In this document: positions 22,281-33,411 of the stretch, piece by piece
Position numbering within the stretch: position 1 is the stretch's first letter
How the letters are laid out: the number at the start of each line of letters is the position of its first letter
NCBI GenBank assembly: GCA_947069175.1
Contig: CAMTDV010000002.1
Location: 7,977,054-8,041,053 of the forward strand
Origin: Scalesia atractyloides
Lineage: Eukaryota > Streptophyta > Magnoliopsida > Asterales > Asteraceae
DNA length: 64,000 bases
Direction: 5' to 3'
Position numbers and translations under genes: made by a program
The notes under the pieces: model-generated
Told to the model about the DNA's origin: nothing
Seen by the model: the letters and a program-made list of their open reading frames with translations, nothing else
Databases searched by the model: none

Positions 22281-22462
22281 TAACATTTTTATTTTGCGAT
22301 TTTTGATAGTTTTTCAAAAACTAATTATATATTCTTGTATAATAATTGATTACGGATCGTTTAAAAATATTTTGGGCATTTAATTCGCAACGAAAATTTT
22401 GACTGACTGTTCGGTTGATAAACGGAGCGGGTTTGGTAAATCCGTTTTTGACGGATGTTACA

Positions 22463-22467
22463 ACTAC
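22463..22467. repeat. Target-site duplication of element C, right copy
   Basis: ACTAC, identical to 13166-13170. Confidence 0.9.
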
Positions 22468-22820
22468 TTTACTGACATGCATTGAATGATATCAGATGAA
22501 GTAATATAAGGCAAAGTTCATGAAGGAGACAATTCCGACGAAGAATTGAAAGTTTTCTGCGACACCAAATGCTTGGCAGGGGTCTATTTAACAAAGAAAT
22601 ATACGACGCGTCTAGGCCCAGACGGGGCGTATCACTTATTTTACTGACATGCATGCAGAGCATAACCTCCAAGACGGGTCGTCTAGGCCTAGACGTCCCG
22701 TCTTGAGCTGCTCGTCTTCAACATCCGTCTACGGGTAGACGCCCCATCTGATGTGACTGATTTGGTGCTGTACGGGGCCAGGATTGTGGTTGGAAAAAAA
22801 AGAAAACCTAGACGACCCGT
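22468..22820. repeat. MULE subterminal sequence related to the right end
   Basis: Homologous and in the same orientation to 58090-58480. It shares CAGATGAAGTAATATAAG, GGTCTATTTAACAAAGA, the AGACGGGGCGTATCAC block, CTGACATGCATGCAGA and the GTCGTCTAGGCCTAGACG palindrome. A second copy of its first half lies left of element C at 13060-13165, so the unit was already repeated before C inserted. Confidence 0.7.
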
Positions 22821-23406
22821 CTAGGTCTAGACGACACGTCTAAGTGTGTAGTGTTACCGTTTTGCCCCTGTTATCAGCCTAGACGGACAGCAAAGCAGGG
22901 GTAAAATGGACCATTGCCTAGAACAAGACGGGGCGTCTAGGTCTAGACGAGGCGTCTATGCCCAAATATTTTTTTTGGTGTAATTAATATGATTTTGTTT
23001 ACTAAATACACACTTCTAGGTCTAGACGACACGTCTAAGTGTGAAGTATTACAGTTTTGCCCCTGTTGTCAGCTTAGACGGACAACGAAGCAGGGTAAAA
23101 TGGACCATAGTCTAGAACAAGACGGGACGTCTAGGTCTAGACGAGGCGTCTATGCCCAAATAAATTTCTTTTGGTGTAATTAATATGATTTTGTTTACTA
23201 AATACACACTTCTAGGTCTAGACGACACGTCTAAGTGTCTAGTATTACCGTTTTGCCCCTGTTGTCAGCCTAGACGGATAACGAAGCAGGGGTAAAATGG
23301 ACCATTGCCTAGAACAAGATGGGACGTCTAGGTCTAGACGAGGCGTCTATGCCCAAATAATTTTTTTGGTGTAATTAATATGATTTTGTTTACTAAATAC
23401 ACACTT
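22821..23406. repeat. Tandem repeat, three units of about 190-196 bp, in the MULE
   Basis: Units begin at 22821, 23016 and 23212 with CTAGGTCTAGACGACACGTC and end with TTTTGTTTACTAAATACACA. Each contains two TCTAGGTCTAGA palindromes and a GCCCCTGTTxTCAGC segment. Non-coding; position matches the 3' subterminal region downstream of the OTU-like ORF. Confidence 0.85.
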
Positions 23407-23541
23407 CTTGGGTAAATAAAATTGTTAATTATACCAAAAAATATCCAATTGTATACAAAATGTTTGTATTAATTACAAAAAAAATCGTACTAAATATACA
23501 AAAAATCATATTAGATTTAGCAAAAAGCATCATTCTTCCGA

Positions 23542-24145
23542 TTAACAGTCGACCCAGTTAATACTCGGGTTTGAATTTGGTGCCGGATTCATTATTGACG
23601 TATACCATTCTATACGGGGCATGTACATGTCCATCCATTGTTCTGCAGCCGTGCTTCGGTAAGTCAACCACAAGCCGTTTACTGTAGGCATCGGAAACTG
23701 GCCTTCCAGCTTAATATGTATGAAGTGGTTGTTGTTAACATGTGCAACCGTTATCGTTCGTGGTTCTCGATCCGCCGGAGGGTTGATTATCGGGAAGAAC
23801 GTGGAAGAACCATCGATGCTTAAGAGGTGAACTACGATACCATACCGTTGTGCAATAAGAAGCCCTGCGTGGGAAAATTCCATCCAATGAGTGGGGGGAC
23901 AATGCTCCACTGAATCCCAGATTAGGCTCTGACGATGCTTGTAAAACTATCCTTCCTCCCATACTTCAAATACTGGCGCTCAGATCGACGTGTTCTGATG
24001 CATCTCCTGTTGAAGGTATTTTCGAATGTGGCTCCACGCACGTTCTCCCGTACCCAAGCCCACAGCCACAGACCAAAACCCATAATGACCGTCTGGCCTC
24101 ACATCTTGTATGCACGAGATGTACGGGTGAAACAAAGAGGGAAGG
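23542..24145 (-). pseudogene. OTU-like cysteine-protease domain, C-terminal part of the MULE protein
   Basis: Minus-strand pieces read PSLFHPYISCIQDVRPDG, then HYGFWSVAVGLG and AWSHIRKYLQQEM. After frame changes near 23995 and 23925 follow WMEFSHAGLLIAQRYGIVVH and VNNNHFIHIKLEG, ending at 23542. The layout fits OTU-type domains in plant MULE proteins (DGNCxFRAVA near the start, NNNHFxxV near the end). The position of the catalytic Cys is Tyr here (DGHYGFW), while the His motif is kept. The 24145 edge is the insertion point of array A; the frame continues at 55427. Confidence 0.6.
24141..24145. repeat. Target-site duplication of array A, left copy
   Basis: GAAGG directly before the left LTR. 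The identical copy follows the right LTR at 55422-55426, showing that the whole 31-kb block behaves as one insertion. Confidence 0.9.
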
Positions 24146-26664
24146 TGTCACACCACAGATTTCTGACCCTGAAATCCATACACCGGTGGGCCCGGGTTGG
24201 GAGTATCATGACAACAGTTGATAACGCCATAGTCAATTAAATGTGGCACAGTGAAAGTCTTGGAGTAAATTACTATTACAAACCGAATGTTCGAAAATAC
24301 AAAATAATATACAAGCTTGTAATAGAAGATCCACAGGCGGATCATAGAATGTACAAGAAAGAATACAAAACAGACTTTAGGCAGATCTAAGGATTTACAA
24401 GAATCCTCTTATTCTCTACCGAGCAGCTTCTGGCTTATTTTCGTGTTGTACCTGCAGATTAGTCTTTGGAGGATACATCAGCTTACGCTGGTAAATACAC
24501 CCAACTGACTCATTTTGAAAATATTAAAAATGATTTCAAGTGCAAACGGCACAAAATCTTTTGTTATCTTAGGAAGGTTAACCATGCAATGGACCATGCA
24601 ATAATAATTTACCATATCCCAAGCCCATATAGGGGAATTAAGTTGAGAGTATTTACCTGAGATTGCTTTCTTCTTTTATTTTTAAATAACTCAGCCGTAT
24701 ACAAAAGTACCGAGTGTAGATAGGTTTTACCGAGAAGGCTCTAGTCTGGATTATGGCATAAACTAGCCAATCAAATACTAACGGTTGTATAAACCGAATA
24801 ATGTACATGATCATTACGTATAACTCTTGATTAAACGATGATCAAATAGAATGTAGTTTAAACCCGACAAGTACTTCACTTGTATAATATGGGTAAACTA
24901 TAAACATTCTGGATTTTGAACTTAAAATGATAAGGTTAAACCCGTTACGGTTGAATTTCGTAAAAATAGTCACATATACGTAACCGTGCGCATAATAGCG
25001 ATATCGGGTAACCGGATAAGTTATGGATAAGTTCTATATGCCATTATACTTTAAATAAGTTAAGATATCAGTAGGATATCAACTTGTATGCCCGTTGAGG
25101 TTTTAAAACGAAATTATGCCTTATAGGGGCATTTCGGTAATTTCGTATCGTATAAAAAAAACTTAAATAAAATTTAAGTTTATGATCATGAGTATTCTGG
25201 AAAAATAATTTATTTATGATATAATATCAGTAGGATATCAAATATATGTGTATTTTACCTTTTATGACCAAACTATGCACCGAAGGGGCATTTTGGTCAT
25301 TTTACACATAGTTTATAAATTATTTGGAATTCTGAGTTTATAATAAGTACCTACTGTAAATACGTTTAAAATAAGTTTTAAAATCAGTAGGTAACAAGTC
25401 TTAGTCCATTAATATGGTTTAAAACCATACTATGCGCCGAAACGGCGCTTATGTCGTAATATGACGTCTTTAAGCGATGTTTATGGAAACTGACATTTGG
25501 ATCAGATTAAAATGTTTAAAATATGTTATTTAATATAACATATTACTAGGTAAGTGATTTACCTTGAAAATATTTGATTAAAACTATTTTATAAGCCATG
25601 TTCATTTTGAACAATGGCTGGACCATAATGGTCTTAACCGAAAGTCAAAGCGTTTTACATAAAACGCTTGACTTTTGGCTATAGAAGCCTATAAACGAAA
25701 ATGCACAAGAAAGGAACACTTACCAGTGATTCCTAGATGCAAAAGAACTATGTTGGACTGCTCCTTTTAGTTAGGAACTTCCAAAGGAGGGAGAAGAGTG
25801 AATAAGAAAGGTGCAAGTTGAAAATGTGAACTTAAGCACCTATTTATAGTTGGAGAGCTCAAAGGAGGTGAAGCCAGGTGTCTAGGGGTGTAAAAGAAGC
25901 TTACAAGTGTCCTAAAACGTGGCATAGCTGATTAGGAAGGCCATGGTTTCGATTTAATGGTTTTGGAGCTTTGCTTGGTCTCCAAAACAAACTTTCTGCT
26001 GTAGGTCTGTTCTCGCGGGGCGCGAGAGACACAGGTTGGGTCTCTCACGGCCCGCGACCGCCCCTATTTCAGTTTTAAAAGTTGACACTTTGGCCCCTAA
26101 ACTATATAAAGCTAATAAAAACGATTTTACATACTATTTTGGCACTTTTAGCCCTCCGTAGCCAATACTTGGCATACCCGGGATTATGCCCGGGCATTAT
26201 TGAGCTCTCGGTTCGTTAAAAGGTCACTCAGAGGTATAAATTAATATGTTGACACTTTTAATCCCTCCAATATCCAACTTTCACATATCTACAAAATTGA
26301 ACTCTCTCGTCCAACAAACGATACGTATGAGAGTTAGGACTTCACAAAGGATCACTCTGAGGCTTATCATAAGCATGTTGATTCCGATGTCACTCAGAGG
26401 CTAGGCATGTTGACGTATCAGTCACTCAGAGGCCAAGTTTAAAGCATGTTGACGTATCAGTCACTCAGAGGCTAATGATTTAAGCATGTTGACGTATCAG
26501 TCACTCAGAGGCTATTATTTATGCATGTTGACATCGGTTCGTCACTCAGAGGCTCAATCTTGAGCATGTTGACGCCTTTAGTCCTTATTGGTCTTTAACA
26601 GACATTTATATAAAATACAACACGTGTCACTATATTATTGGACACGATTTTACAGGGTGTTACA
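24146..26664 (-). repeat. Array A, left LTR
   Basis: 2519 bp, TGTCACACC...GGTGTTACA. Relative to the other two copies it lacks the segment equivalent to 34711-35322 (612 bp). The lost segment is flanked by AGCCAT direct repeats, one of which remains at about 25594, which points to deletion between short repeats. Confidence 0.9.
26221..26577 (-). repeat. LTR-internal tandem repeat, about 40-bp unit (left LTR)
   Basis: GTCACTCAGAGGCT plus a variable spacer plus GCATGTTGACGTATCA, six copies from about 26341 and a diverged one at 26224. The middle LTR has five main copies (46621-46807) and the right LTR six (55107-55332). The units alternate two conserved 14-16-bp cores, as enhancer-like LTR repeats do. 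Confidence 0.85.
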
Positions 26665-29600
26665 TCCTCACCCTCTTAAAAGAAATCTTGACCTCGAGAT
26701 TTTATTCAAAAAGATGGGGGTATTTTTGTCGCATAGCGGACTCAACCTCCCATGTATATTCAGGACCTCTAAAAGCGTCCCACTTAACCTTTACTGTAGG
26801 TATTATTTTTCTTCGGAGCCCTGTCGATCCTTGATCGAAATTGGTTTCTCAACGAACCTCGGGTTTTCATCAATTTGCACCTCATTGTGCGACTTTGGTA
26901 GCGACTCATCGGCTAGACAATTCTTAAGATTAGACATGTGGAATACATCATGGATTCCACTAAGCTCCTCTCGCAACCTGAGCTTATAAGCTACAGTGCC
27001 GACACGTTCGATTATCTCGAAAGGTCCAATATATCTTCGGCTTAACTTGCCCTTCTTTCCAAAACGCATCACACCTTTCCAGGGTGATACTTTTAACATG
27101 ACTTTGTCCCCTATTTGGAACTGAAGATGTTTACGTCTCTTGTCAGCATAGCTTTTCTGCCTATCCCTGGCAGCTTTAAGACGATCACGAATTTGCATAT
27201 CTTTTCCGTGGTCTCCAGGACAATCTCAGGTCCTGACAGTTGGGCCTCCCCAACTTCTGCCCAACATACGGGCGTTCTACATCTTCTCCCATACAAGGCC
27301 TCAAAAGGAGCAGCCTTGATGCTTGTATGATAGCTATTATTGTAGGAGAATTCTATTAGGGGTAAGTGGTCATCCCAACTTCCACCTAAATCAATCACAC
27401 ATGCCCTAAGCATGTCTTCCAGTGTTTGGATGGTACGCTCACTCTGACCATCAATCTGCGGATGGTAAGCCGTACTAATATTTAATCGTGTGCCTAACGA
27501 TTGTTGGATACTTTTCCAAAAGTGAGATGTGTATCTAGTATCTCTATCGAATACAATAGATATGGGCACACCGTGTAGGGACACTATCTTGTCCACATAC
27601 AACTTAGCCAATTTATCTGAATTATATGTCTCTTTAATTGGCAAGAAGTGAGCTGACTTAGTCAGTCTATCCACTATGACCCAAATAGCGTCCTTACCAC
27701 TTTTGGTCTTTGGTAACTTGGTAATCAAATCCATAGTTACCATTTCCCATTTCCAAGTGGGAATTTCAAGTTGTTGTAGAAGTCCTGAAGGCACTGATGT
27801 TTGGTCTTAACTTGTGAACACGTCAGACACTTAGCTACATATGTGGCTATGGATTTCTTCAAACCCATCCACCAATAATTCTTCTTCAAATCTTGATACA
27901 TCTTGTCACCACCCGGTGAACAGAGTATCTTGAATTATGCGCTTCCTGGAGGATTAGATCTCTAAGTTCTCAAAAGATCGGAACCCAAATTCTATCATTA
28001 AATCTTAGGATTCCGTCATTTCCAGGCGTTAACTGATCCACAGTTTCGCCTAATCCCTCATTAGGGACATTAGCCTCTAACAAGGCTTGCTTATGCGCAT
28101 CTAATAGCTTCTCACTTAAGCTATTTCTGAGCTCAATGCTCTTAGCGTTAATCCTTGTAGGTTTCACCTTTTCCTTGCGACTTAAGGCATCGGCAACTAC
28201 ATTTGCCTTGCCTGGATGGTAGCGAATCTCACAATCATAATCGTTAAGTGTTTCCATCCACCGACGTTGTCGCATGTTCAATTCTTTATGATTGAACAGG
28301 TGTTGGAGACTTTTATGGTCTGTGTATATAACACACTTTGTGCCATACAAGTAATGTCTCCACAGTTTTAGTGCAAATACAACAGCACCCAGTTCCAAAT
28401 CATGGGTGGTGTAATTCCTTTCATGCACCTTTAGTTGTCGTGATGCATAGGCAATTACCTTACCATTTTGCATTAGCACACATCCCATACCAGTGTGCGA
28501 AGCATCACAATAGACAACAAAGTTCTCAATACCCTCGGGTAGAGAACACAGGAGCGTTGCTCAGCTTGTGTTTAAGAATCTCAAAAGATTCTTGTTGCTT
28601 TGGACCCCAATTATACTTAATATTCTTACGGGTCAAGGAATTTAAAGGAGTGGCTATTCTTGAAAAGTTCTCAATGAACCTCCTATAATAACCAGCCAAT
28701 CCCAAGAAACTACGAACCTCCGTTGGGGTCTTGGGTACTTCGCAATTCATTATGGCCTCAATTTTGGCGGGATCCACTTGGATACCACGCTCACTTACCA
28801 TGTATCCAAGAAATTGGACTTTTCTAAGCAAAAATTCGCATTTAGAGAACTTTGCATAAACTTTCTCCTGCCTTAATAATTTAAGATGCGCCGAAGATGT
28901 TTCTCGTGATCAGCTTGATTACGAGAATAGATAAGTATGTCGTCTATGAAGACAATGACAAACTTATCCAAATACGGTTTGCAGACTCTATTCATGAGAT
29001 CCATGAACGCTGCTGGTGTATTTGTGAGCCCAAAAGGCATCACCAAAAATTCAAAATGACCATAGCGGGTCCTGAAGGCTGTTTTAGGAACATCTTCACT
29101 TCTAACCTTCAGTTGATGATATCCTGATCTTAAATCTATCTTATAAAAATAACTAGACCCTTGAAGTTGGTAAAATAAATCATCGATCCTGGGCAGAGGA
29201 TATATATTCTTAATGGTTAGCTTGTTCAGCTCCCGATAGTCGATGCACATTCGCATCAAACCGTCTTTCTTCTTTACAAACAAAATAGGAGCTCCCCAAG
29301 GTGAGGAACTAGGTTGAATAAAGCCTTTTTTTCTAAAAGTTCATCTAATTGCGTCCTCAATTCCTTCATTTCCGTTGGTGCTAACCGATACGGAGCTCTA
29401 GCAACAGGTGCTGCTCCTGGTATGATATCTATTCCGGAGCTCTAGCAACAGGTGCTGCTCCTGGTATGATATCTATTCTTAACTCCACTTGCCTATCTGG
29501 GGGTAGGCCTGGTAATTCTTCAGGGAAAACATCGGGATACTCCGAGATAACTGGTAAGTCTTCAATGCTTGGTTTAGGCTCATTGATGGTTACTTGTGCC

Positions 29601-31252
29601 ATGTAGACGACACAGCCTCTTCTCAAACACTTAGATGCCTTAAATAACAACACTTTGTCTGGCAGTCCATAGTGTGAGTCGCCAAAGATGGTGATCATTT
29701 CACCAAATGGGGTCTTAATCTCGATGAGCTTTTTATCGTAGGCAATGCGGGCTTGGTTATGAGATAACCAATCCATGCCTAAGACAACATCAAACCCCGC
29801 CAATTTCATTGGCAAAAGAGAGATATGGATGGAATGATTCTTAATGGATATGGAACATCCATCAAGAATAGAAGAAGCAGTTTCTAAGGTTCCATCAGCC
29901 AGCTCTATCTCATAAGTCTTATCTAGAGTTCTTACGGGCAAATTTAATAGTTTACTAAAATTATGATCAACAAATGATTTATCTACACCCGAATTAAATA
30001 ACACTCTAGAAAAAATATCATTAATGGGGAAAGTACCTGTTATGACGTTATTTTCATTAACGGCTTCCTTAGCAGTTAGCCGAAAGGTGCGTGCATTTCC
30101 CTTCTTGGCCTCTCCAGGCTTCGGATTATTATTCCTTGAATTCTTAGGGCAGCTACTTACAATGTGCCCTTTTTCATGGCAGATATAGCATATAGCATCT
30201 TTAAGGTCTCTACAATCTTGGGTCTTATGCCCCCTTCTTTTACATATACCACAAGGTCTAGCTTGTGGGTCAGGATTACACTGTCCCAGTGTCTTCGGTT
30301 GAAAGTCTTACAGAATGGCATCACAGCCGACTTGCTTTGGTTCCCTTTGAACCCGAACCTCCCTTTATTTTCCTTATTAAATCTATGGGAGTTGTCTTCC
30401 TCTCTCTTCCTTTTCTAGTCAGTTTCAGGCTTGACTGACTTCTGCTTCACTATATCAAGGGTGAGGGAGAGAGATAGGTCAACAGCAGACCTATAGGTAC
30501 TAGGCTGAGCAGCCTTTACCATGCCCTTAATCTCGGGCGCTAATCCATTTATAAAACGCAATGCGTTTAGATTCAGGGGTGATAAGATAGTAAACTAACC
30601 TAGATAAGGAATTAAAATCGGAAACGTACTTCCGACAGTCTAGGTTTTTCACGGAAAGAGACAAGAAGTCTGTCTCTATTTTCTCCACCTCATGGGTTGG
30701 ACAATAACTTTCCTTTATTAATTCAACAAACTTGGACCATCCCAAGTTGTACAGGTGTACCTTACCTGTTGATTGAATTATGGCCTTCCACCATGTTAGG
30801 GCATCGCCCTTAAAAGATTGTGATACATACTTGACCACATCTTTTTCAGCACAATTGCTGATGTCTACCATAGTCTCCATCTCATCCAGCCACTTTAAGT
30901 CTTCTACGGCTCCTTTTTCCCCATTAAAGTCTCGGGGTTTACAGGAGACAAAATATTTGTAGGTACATTCATTCTTGGAAGAACGGGACCTATCAGCATA
31001 GTCTATCCTCTTAGGTTCACTTCTTGCATTAGACGACTGAACCGAGCTCTCTTTATGAGCTGAGGATGGTGGAATAGATAGAGGTTTAGAGCGAGTGGCA
31101 CTCGGCTCTCTTAGCCTTTCTATGGCCTTACTCATGGCCCTTTCCACAGCTGCATCAATGCGAGCTTGGAAATCATTATCATTATTTATGGCTATATTTT
31201 CGGCGTCTTTGACGTTCCGACGGCTACTTTGTGCCTCATTAGAATTAGCCAT
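26665..31252 (-). pseudogene. Gag-pol of array A, internal copy 1, decayed
   Basis: Order on the minus strand: gag 31252-30527 (KYFVSCKPRDFNG, DALTWWKAI), then frameshifts; two CCHC knuckles near 30265-30150 (CGICKRRGHKTQDC, CYICHEKGHIVSSC); protease 30004-29429; RT 29283-28526 with DYRELNKLT and the FIDDILIYS active site; RNase H 28488-28100 (YTDHKSLQHLF, ADALSRK); integrase with H2C2 near 27940-27800 and a D-D-E core at 27750-27250 (TMDLITKLPK, FDRDTRYTSHFW, HPQIDGQSERTIQTLE); C-terminal segment to 26803. Family genes are one frame; here several frames are needed. The protease reads FNSG where the family has the catalytic D(S/T)G, so that Asp is gone. Confidence 0.88.
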
Positions 31253-31659
31253 TCTTCAAAGCTTTAGTTGTATATACCAAATAAAATTTCTCTTAGCCAT
31301 GGTATAATAACCATATCGGCTTTTAAACATTGGATATAAGAAAATCCACTGCCTATACTAGTGTTAATAACATCACAACTCTTAGGCTTAACATATCTAT
31401 ATTTGGCCTAGGTCTTAATTGGACCATCATGGGCAATTTACAATTTGGACGAAGTCAATATATTATTAGACAGGGGATCGCAATGTCACAACTGTCATTT
31501 GTCATACAGACAATTATACATAGGTCATAAGCCTGTCCCTTAATGGACATATTAATTGGGCACATTGGCCGGTCACATTGGACATAATATATGGCACTTA
31601 GGCCTTTCACTAATGGACATATAATAGGGCACATAGGCACAAAATCGCTAATGGATAAT

Positions 31660-32410
31660 TATCATTGCACTGATGATAGTAGCCGGGATCGAATAGATCA
31701 CATGGGCTTTAAAGAATAGATTTTAACCCGAAAGGGTGATACATCACTAATGGATGTTTGATTATCATCACACTGACGATACTAGCCGGGATCACACGGA
31801 TCACAAAGGCTTTTATGCCGGGATCACACAGATCACAAAGGCTATATAACCGGGATTAAATAGATCACAAAGGTTATATTTAATACATCTCTAATGGATG
31901 TTTTATCACCGCACTGGTGATACTGGCCGAGATCATACAGATCACAAAGGCTTTTAAGCCGGGCCACACAGGTCACAAAGGCTATATAACCGGGATCAAA
32001 TAGATCACAAAGGTTATATTTTAATACATCTCTAATGGATTTTTTATCACCACACTGGCGATACTAGTCGGGATCATACAGATCCACAAAGGCTTTTAAG
32101 CCGGGACCACATAGGTCACAAAGGCTTTATAACCGGGATCAAATAGATAAAAAGGTTATATTTTAATACATCTCTAATGGATGTTTTATCACCACACTAG
32201 TGATACTAGTCGGGATCACATAGATCACAAACGCTTTTAAGCCGGGACCACACAGGTCACAAAAGCTATATAACCGGGATCAAATAGATCACAAAGGTTA
32301 TATTTTAATACATCTCTAATGGATGTTTTATCACCATACTGGTGATACTAGCCGGGATCACATAGATTACAAAGGCTTTTAAGCCGGGACCACACAAGTC
32401 ACAAAGGCTA
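31660..32410. repeat. Tandem repeats upstream of gag in array A, internal copy 1
   Basis: About five and a half units of roughly 120-145 bp built from short modules: CTAATGGATGTTTTATCACC, ACTGGTGATACTAGCCGGG, ATCACANAGATCACAAAGGC, TTTTAAGCCGGGACCACA and CTATATAACCGGGATCAAAT. They form a modular spacer between the extra 5' ORF and gag. The same array is in copy 2 at 49970-50730. Confidence 0.85.
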
Positions 32411-32811
32411 TATAAGGTTAGGACATAGTCCATAACCTTGAAGGCTAGCGTGATTCCTCAAGTCACACTACCAAGAGTATGTACATTACTTTAATGTTAA
32501 CATAAGAGGATCTTAATGGTTGATTATAAGTCCCGGTCGCATTGACCTTAATGACTTGGAGGCTTGAACTTAAGATAGAAGGATAAATTCTCCTAACTAT
32601 CTTATATATTTGCCCAAATATGTGGTTTGAGCCACTTGGCAAATCAAAACCATTAAAATCTTTTTGGAATTATATCGCAGAGCATAAATTTCGAATAAAA
32701 TTGAGACGCTCGTTTTCAAGAGGATGAATACATATATATATAATTCCAAAGTACTTCATTAAATTTCCATAAGAAATTATAATACTTGAAACAAATAATG
32801 AAACTGATTGT

Positions 32812-32926
32812 CCATGCAAGGACTAAAAGAAACCAAATATCCATGCAGGGACTAAAGAAATAATAATGTCCACGTAGGGACTAAAGAAATAATAATGTCC
32901 ACGCAGGGACTACATATAATAGAAAA
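32812..32926. repeat. Short tandem repeat (GTCCACGCAGGGACTA unit)
   Basis: Four units of about 27-32 bp (AAGAAATAATAATGTCCACG and CAGGGACTAA). Copy 2 has a shorter version at 51135-51229. Confidence 0.75.
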
Positions 32927-33034
32927 GACTTCACTCGTCTTTCTTTCCCTTGACTAGTTTGGAGAGTTTCTTGAAGAACTTATTTGTCTTCTTCTCTGTT
33001 TTCTCCGCCTGCTACTGCATTTCTTTCATTCTCC

Positions 33035-33268
33035 CTAAGGCCTCATTAATGACCTCAAGAATGGCGGAGGTTGGGGTTGTGGTTGTGGCATCTGAGTTAT
33101 GAGGTTTAGGAATACGTCCCGATGGTCCTCCTGATTCTTGATATGCATCTGAGTTATGAGGTTGAGGAATACGCCCCGATGGTCCTCCCTCATTAGACCT
33201 TTTCCTCGTCCACTTTGTCCTCGTACATGTGGCGCCATTTTTCCTGTTGAAAATCGATTCAAAAACAT
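33035..33268 (-). pseudogene. Remnant of the extra 5' ORF, internal copy 1
   Basis: The start region (HVRGQSGRGKG) matches the 317-aa ORF of copy 2 (52322-51369), but most of the reading frame is deleted. A short segment with DHRxVFLNLITQM is duplicated. Confidence 0.75.
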
Positions 33269-33394
33269 ACCATAACTTAATAATGAAATGAGTAATCCTA
33301 GGTCAAATGCCTAAACTCGAGAGTCTAAGTAATGTGCTCATGTAAGTTTGAGACTAAACACAAAATTCTAGTGTTTAATTCTCTCAAATGTTGG

Positions 33395-33407
33395 CCCTGA
33401 TACCAAC
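33395..33407 (-). promoter_or_regulatory. Primer-binding site, array A copy 1
   Basis: TGGTATCAGGGCC on the minus strand, one mismatch from the initiator tRNA-Met complement, adjoining the LTR that starts at 33412. Confidence 0.8.
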
Positions 33408-33411
33408 CCTG

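Larger units (their letters stand above)
13171..22462 (-). mobile_element. Element C: gag-only non-autonomous LTR retrotransposon (TR-GAG-like)
   Basis: LTRs lie at 13171-15817 and 19815-22462, each TGTCAC...TTACA, with target duplication ACTAC. The element runs on the minus strand. The primer site complementary to initiator tRNA-Met is at 19799-19811 next to the right (5') LTR, and a purine tract (AAAAAGCAGGGGA) abuts the left (3') LTR. The 4-kb interior holds one intact gag ORF (19018-17633) and then about 1.8 kb of non-coding repeats where pol would be. I found two substitutions and one 1-bp indel between the LTRs, so insertion is recent. It interrupts the MULE. Confidence 0.93.
19815..22462 (-). 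repeat. Right (5') LTR of element C
   Basis: 2648 bp, almost identical to the left copy. Reading found T/C and C/T changes (21340 against 14695, and 22307 against 15662) and one extra C at about 22193. A candidate TATA box (CCTATAAATTC on the minus strand) is at 21931-21941. Four sense tRNA-like units lie downstream of it and one antisense unit upstream. Confidence 0.93.
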
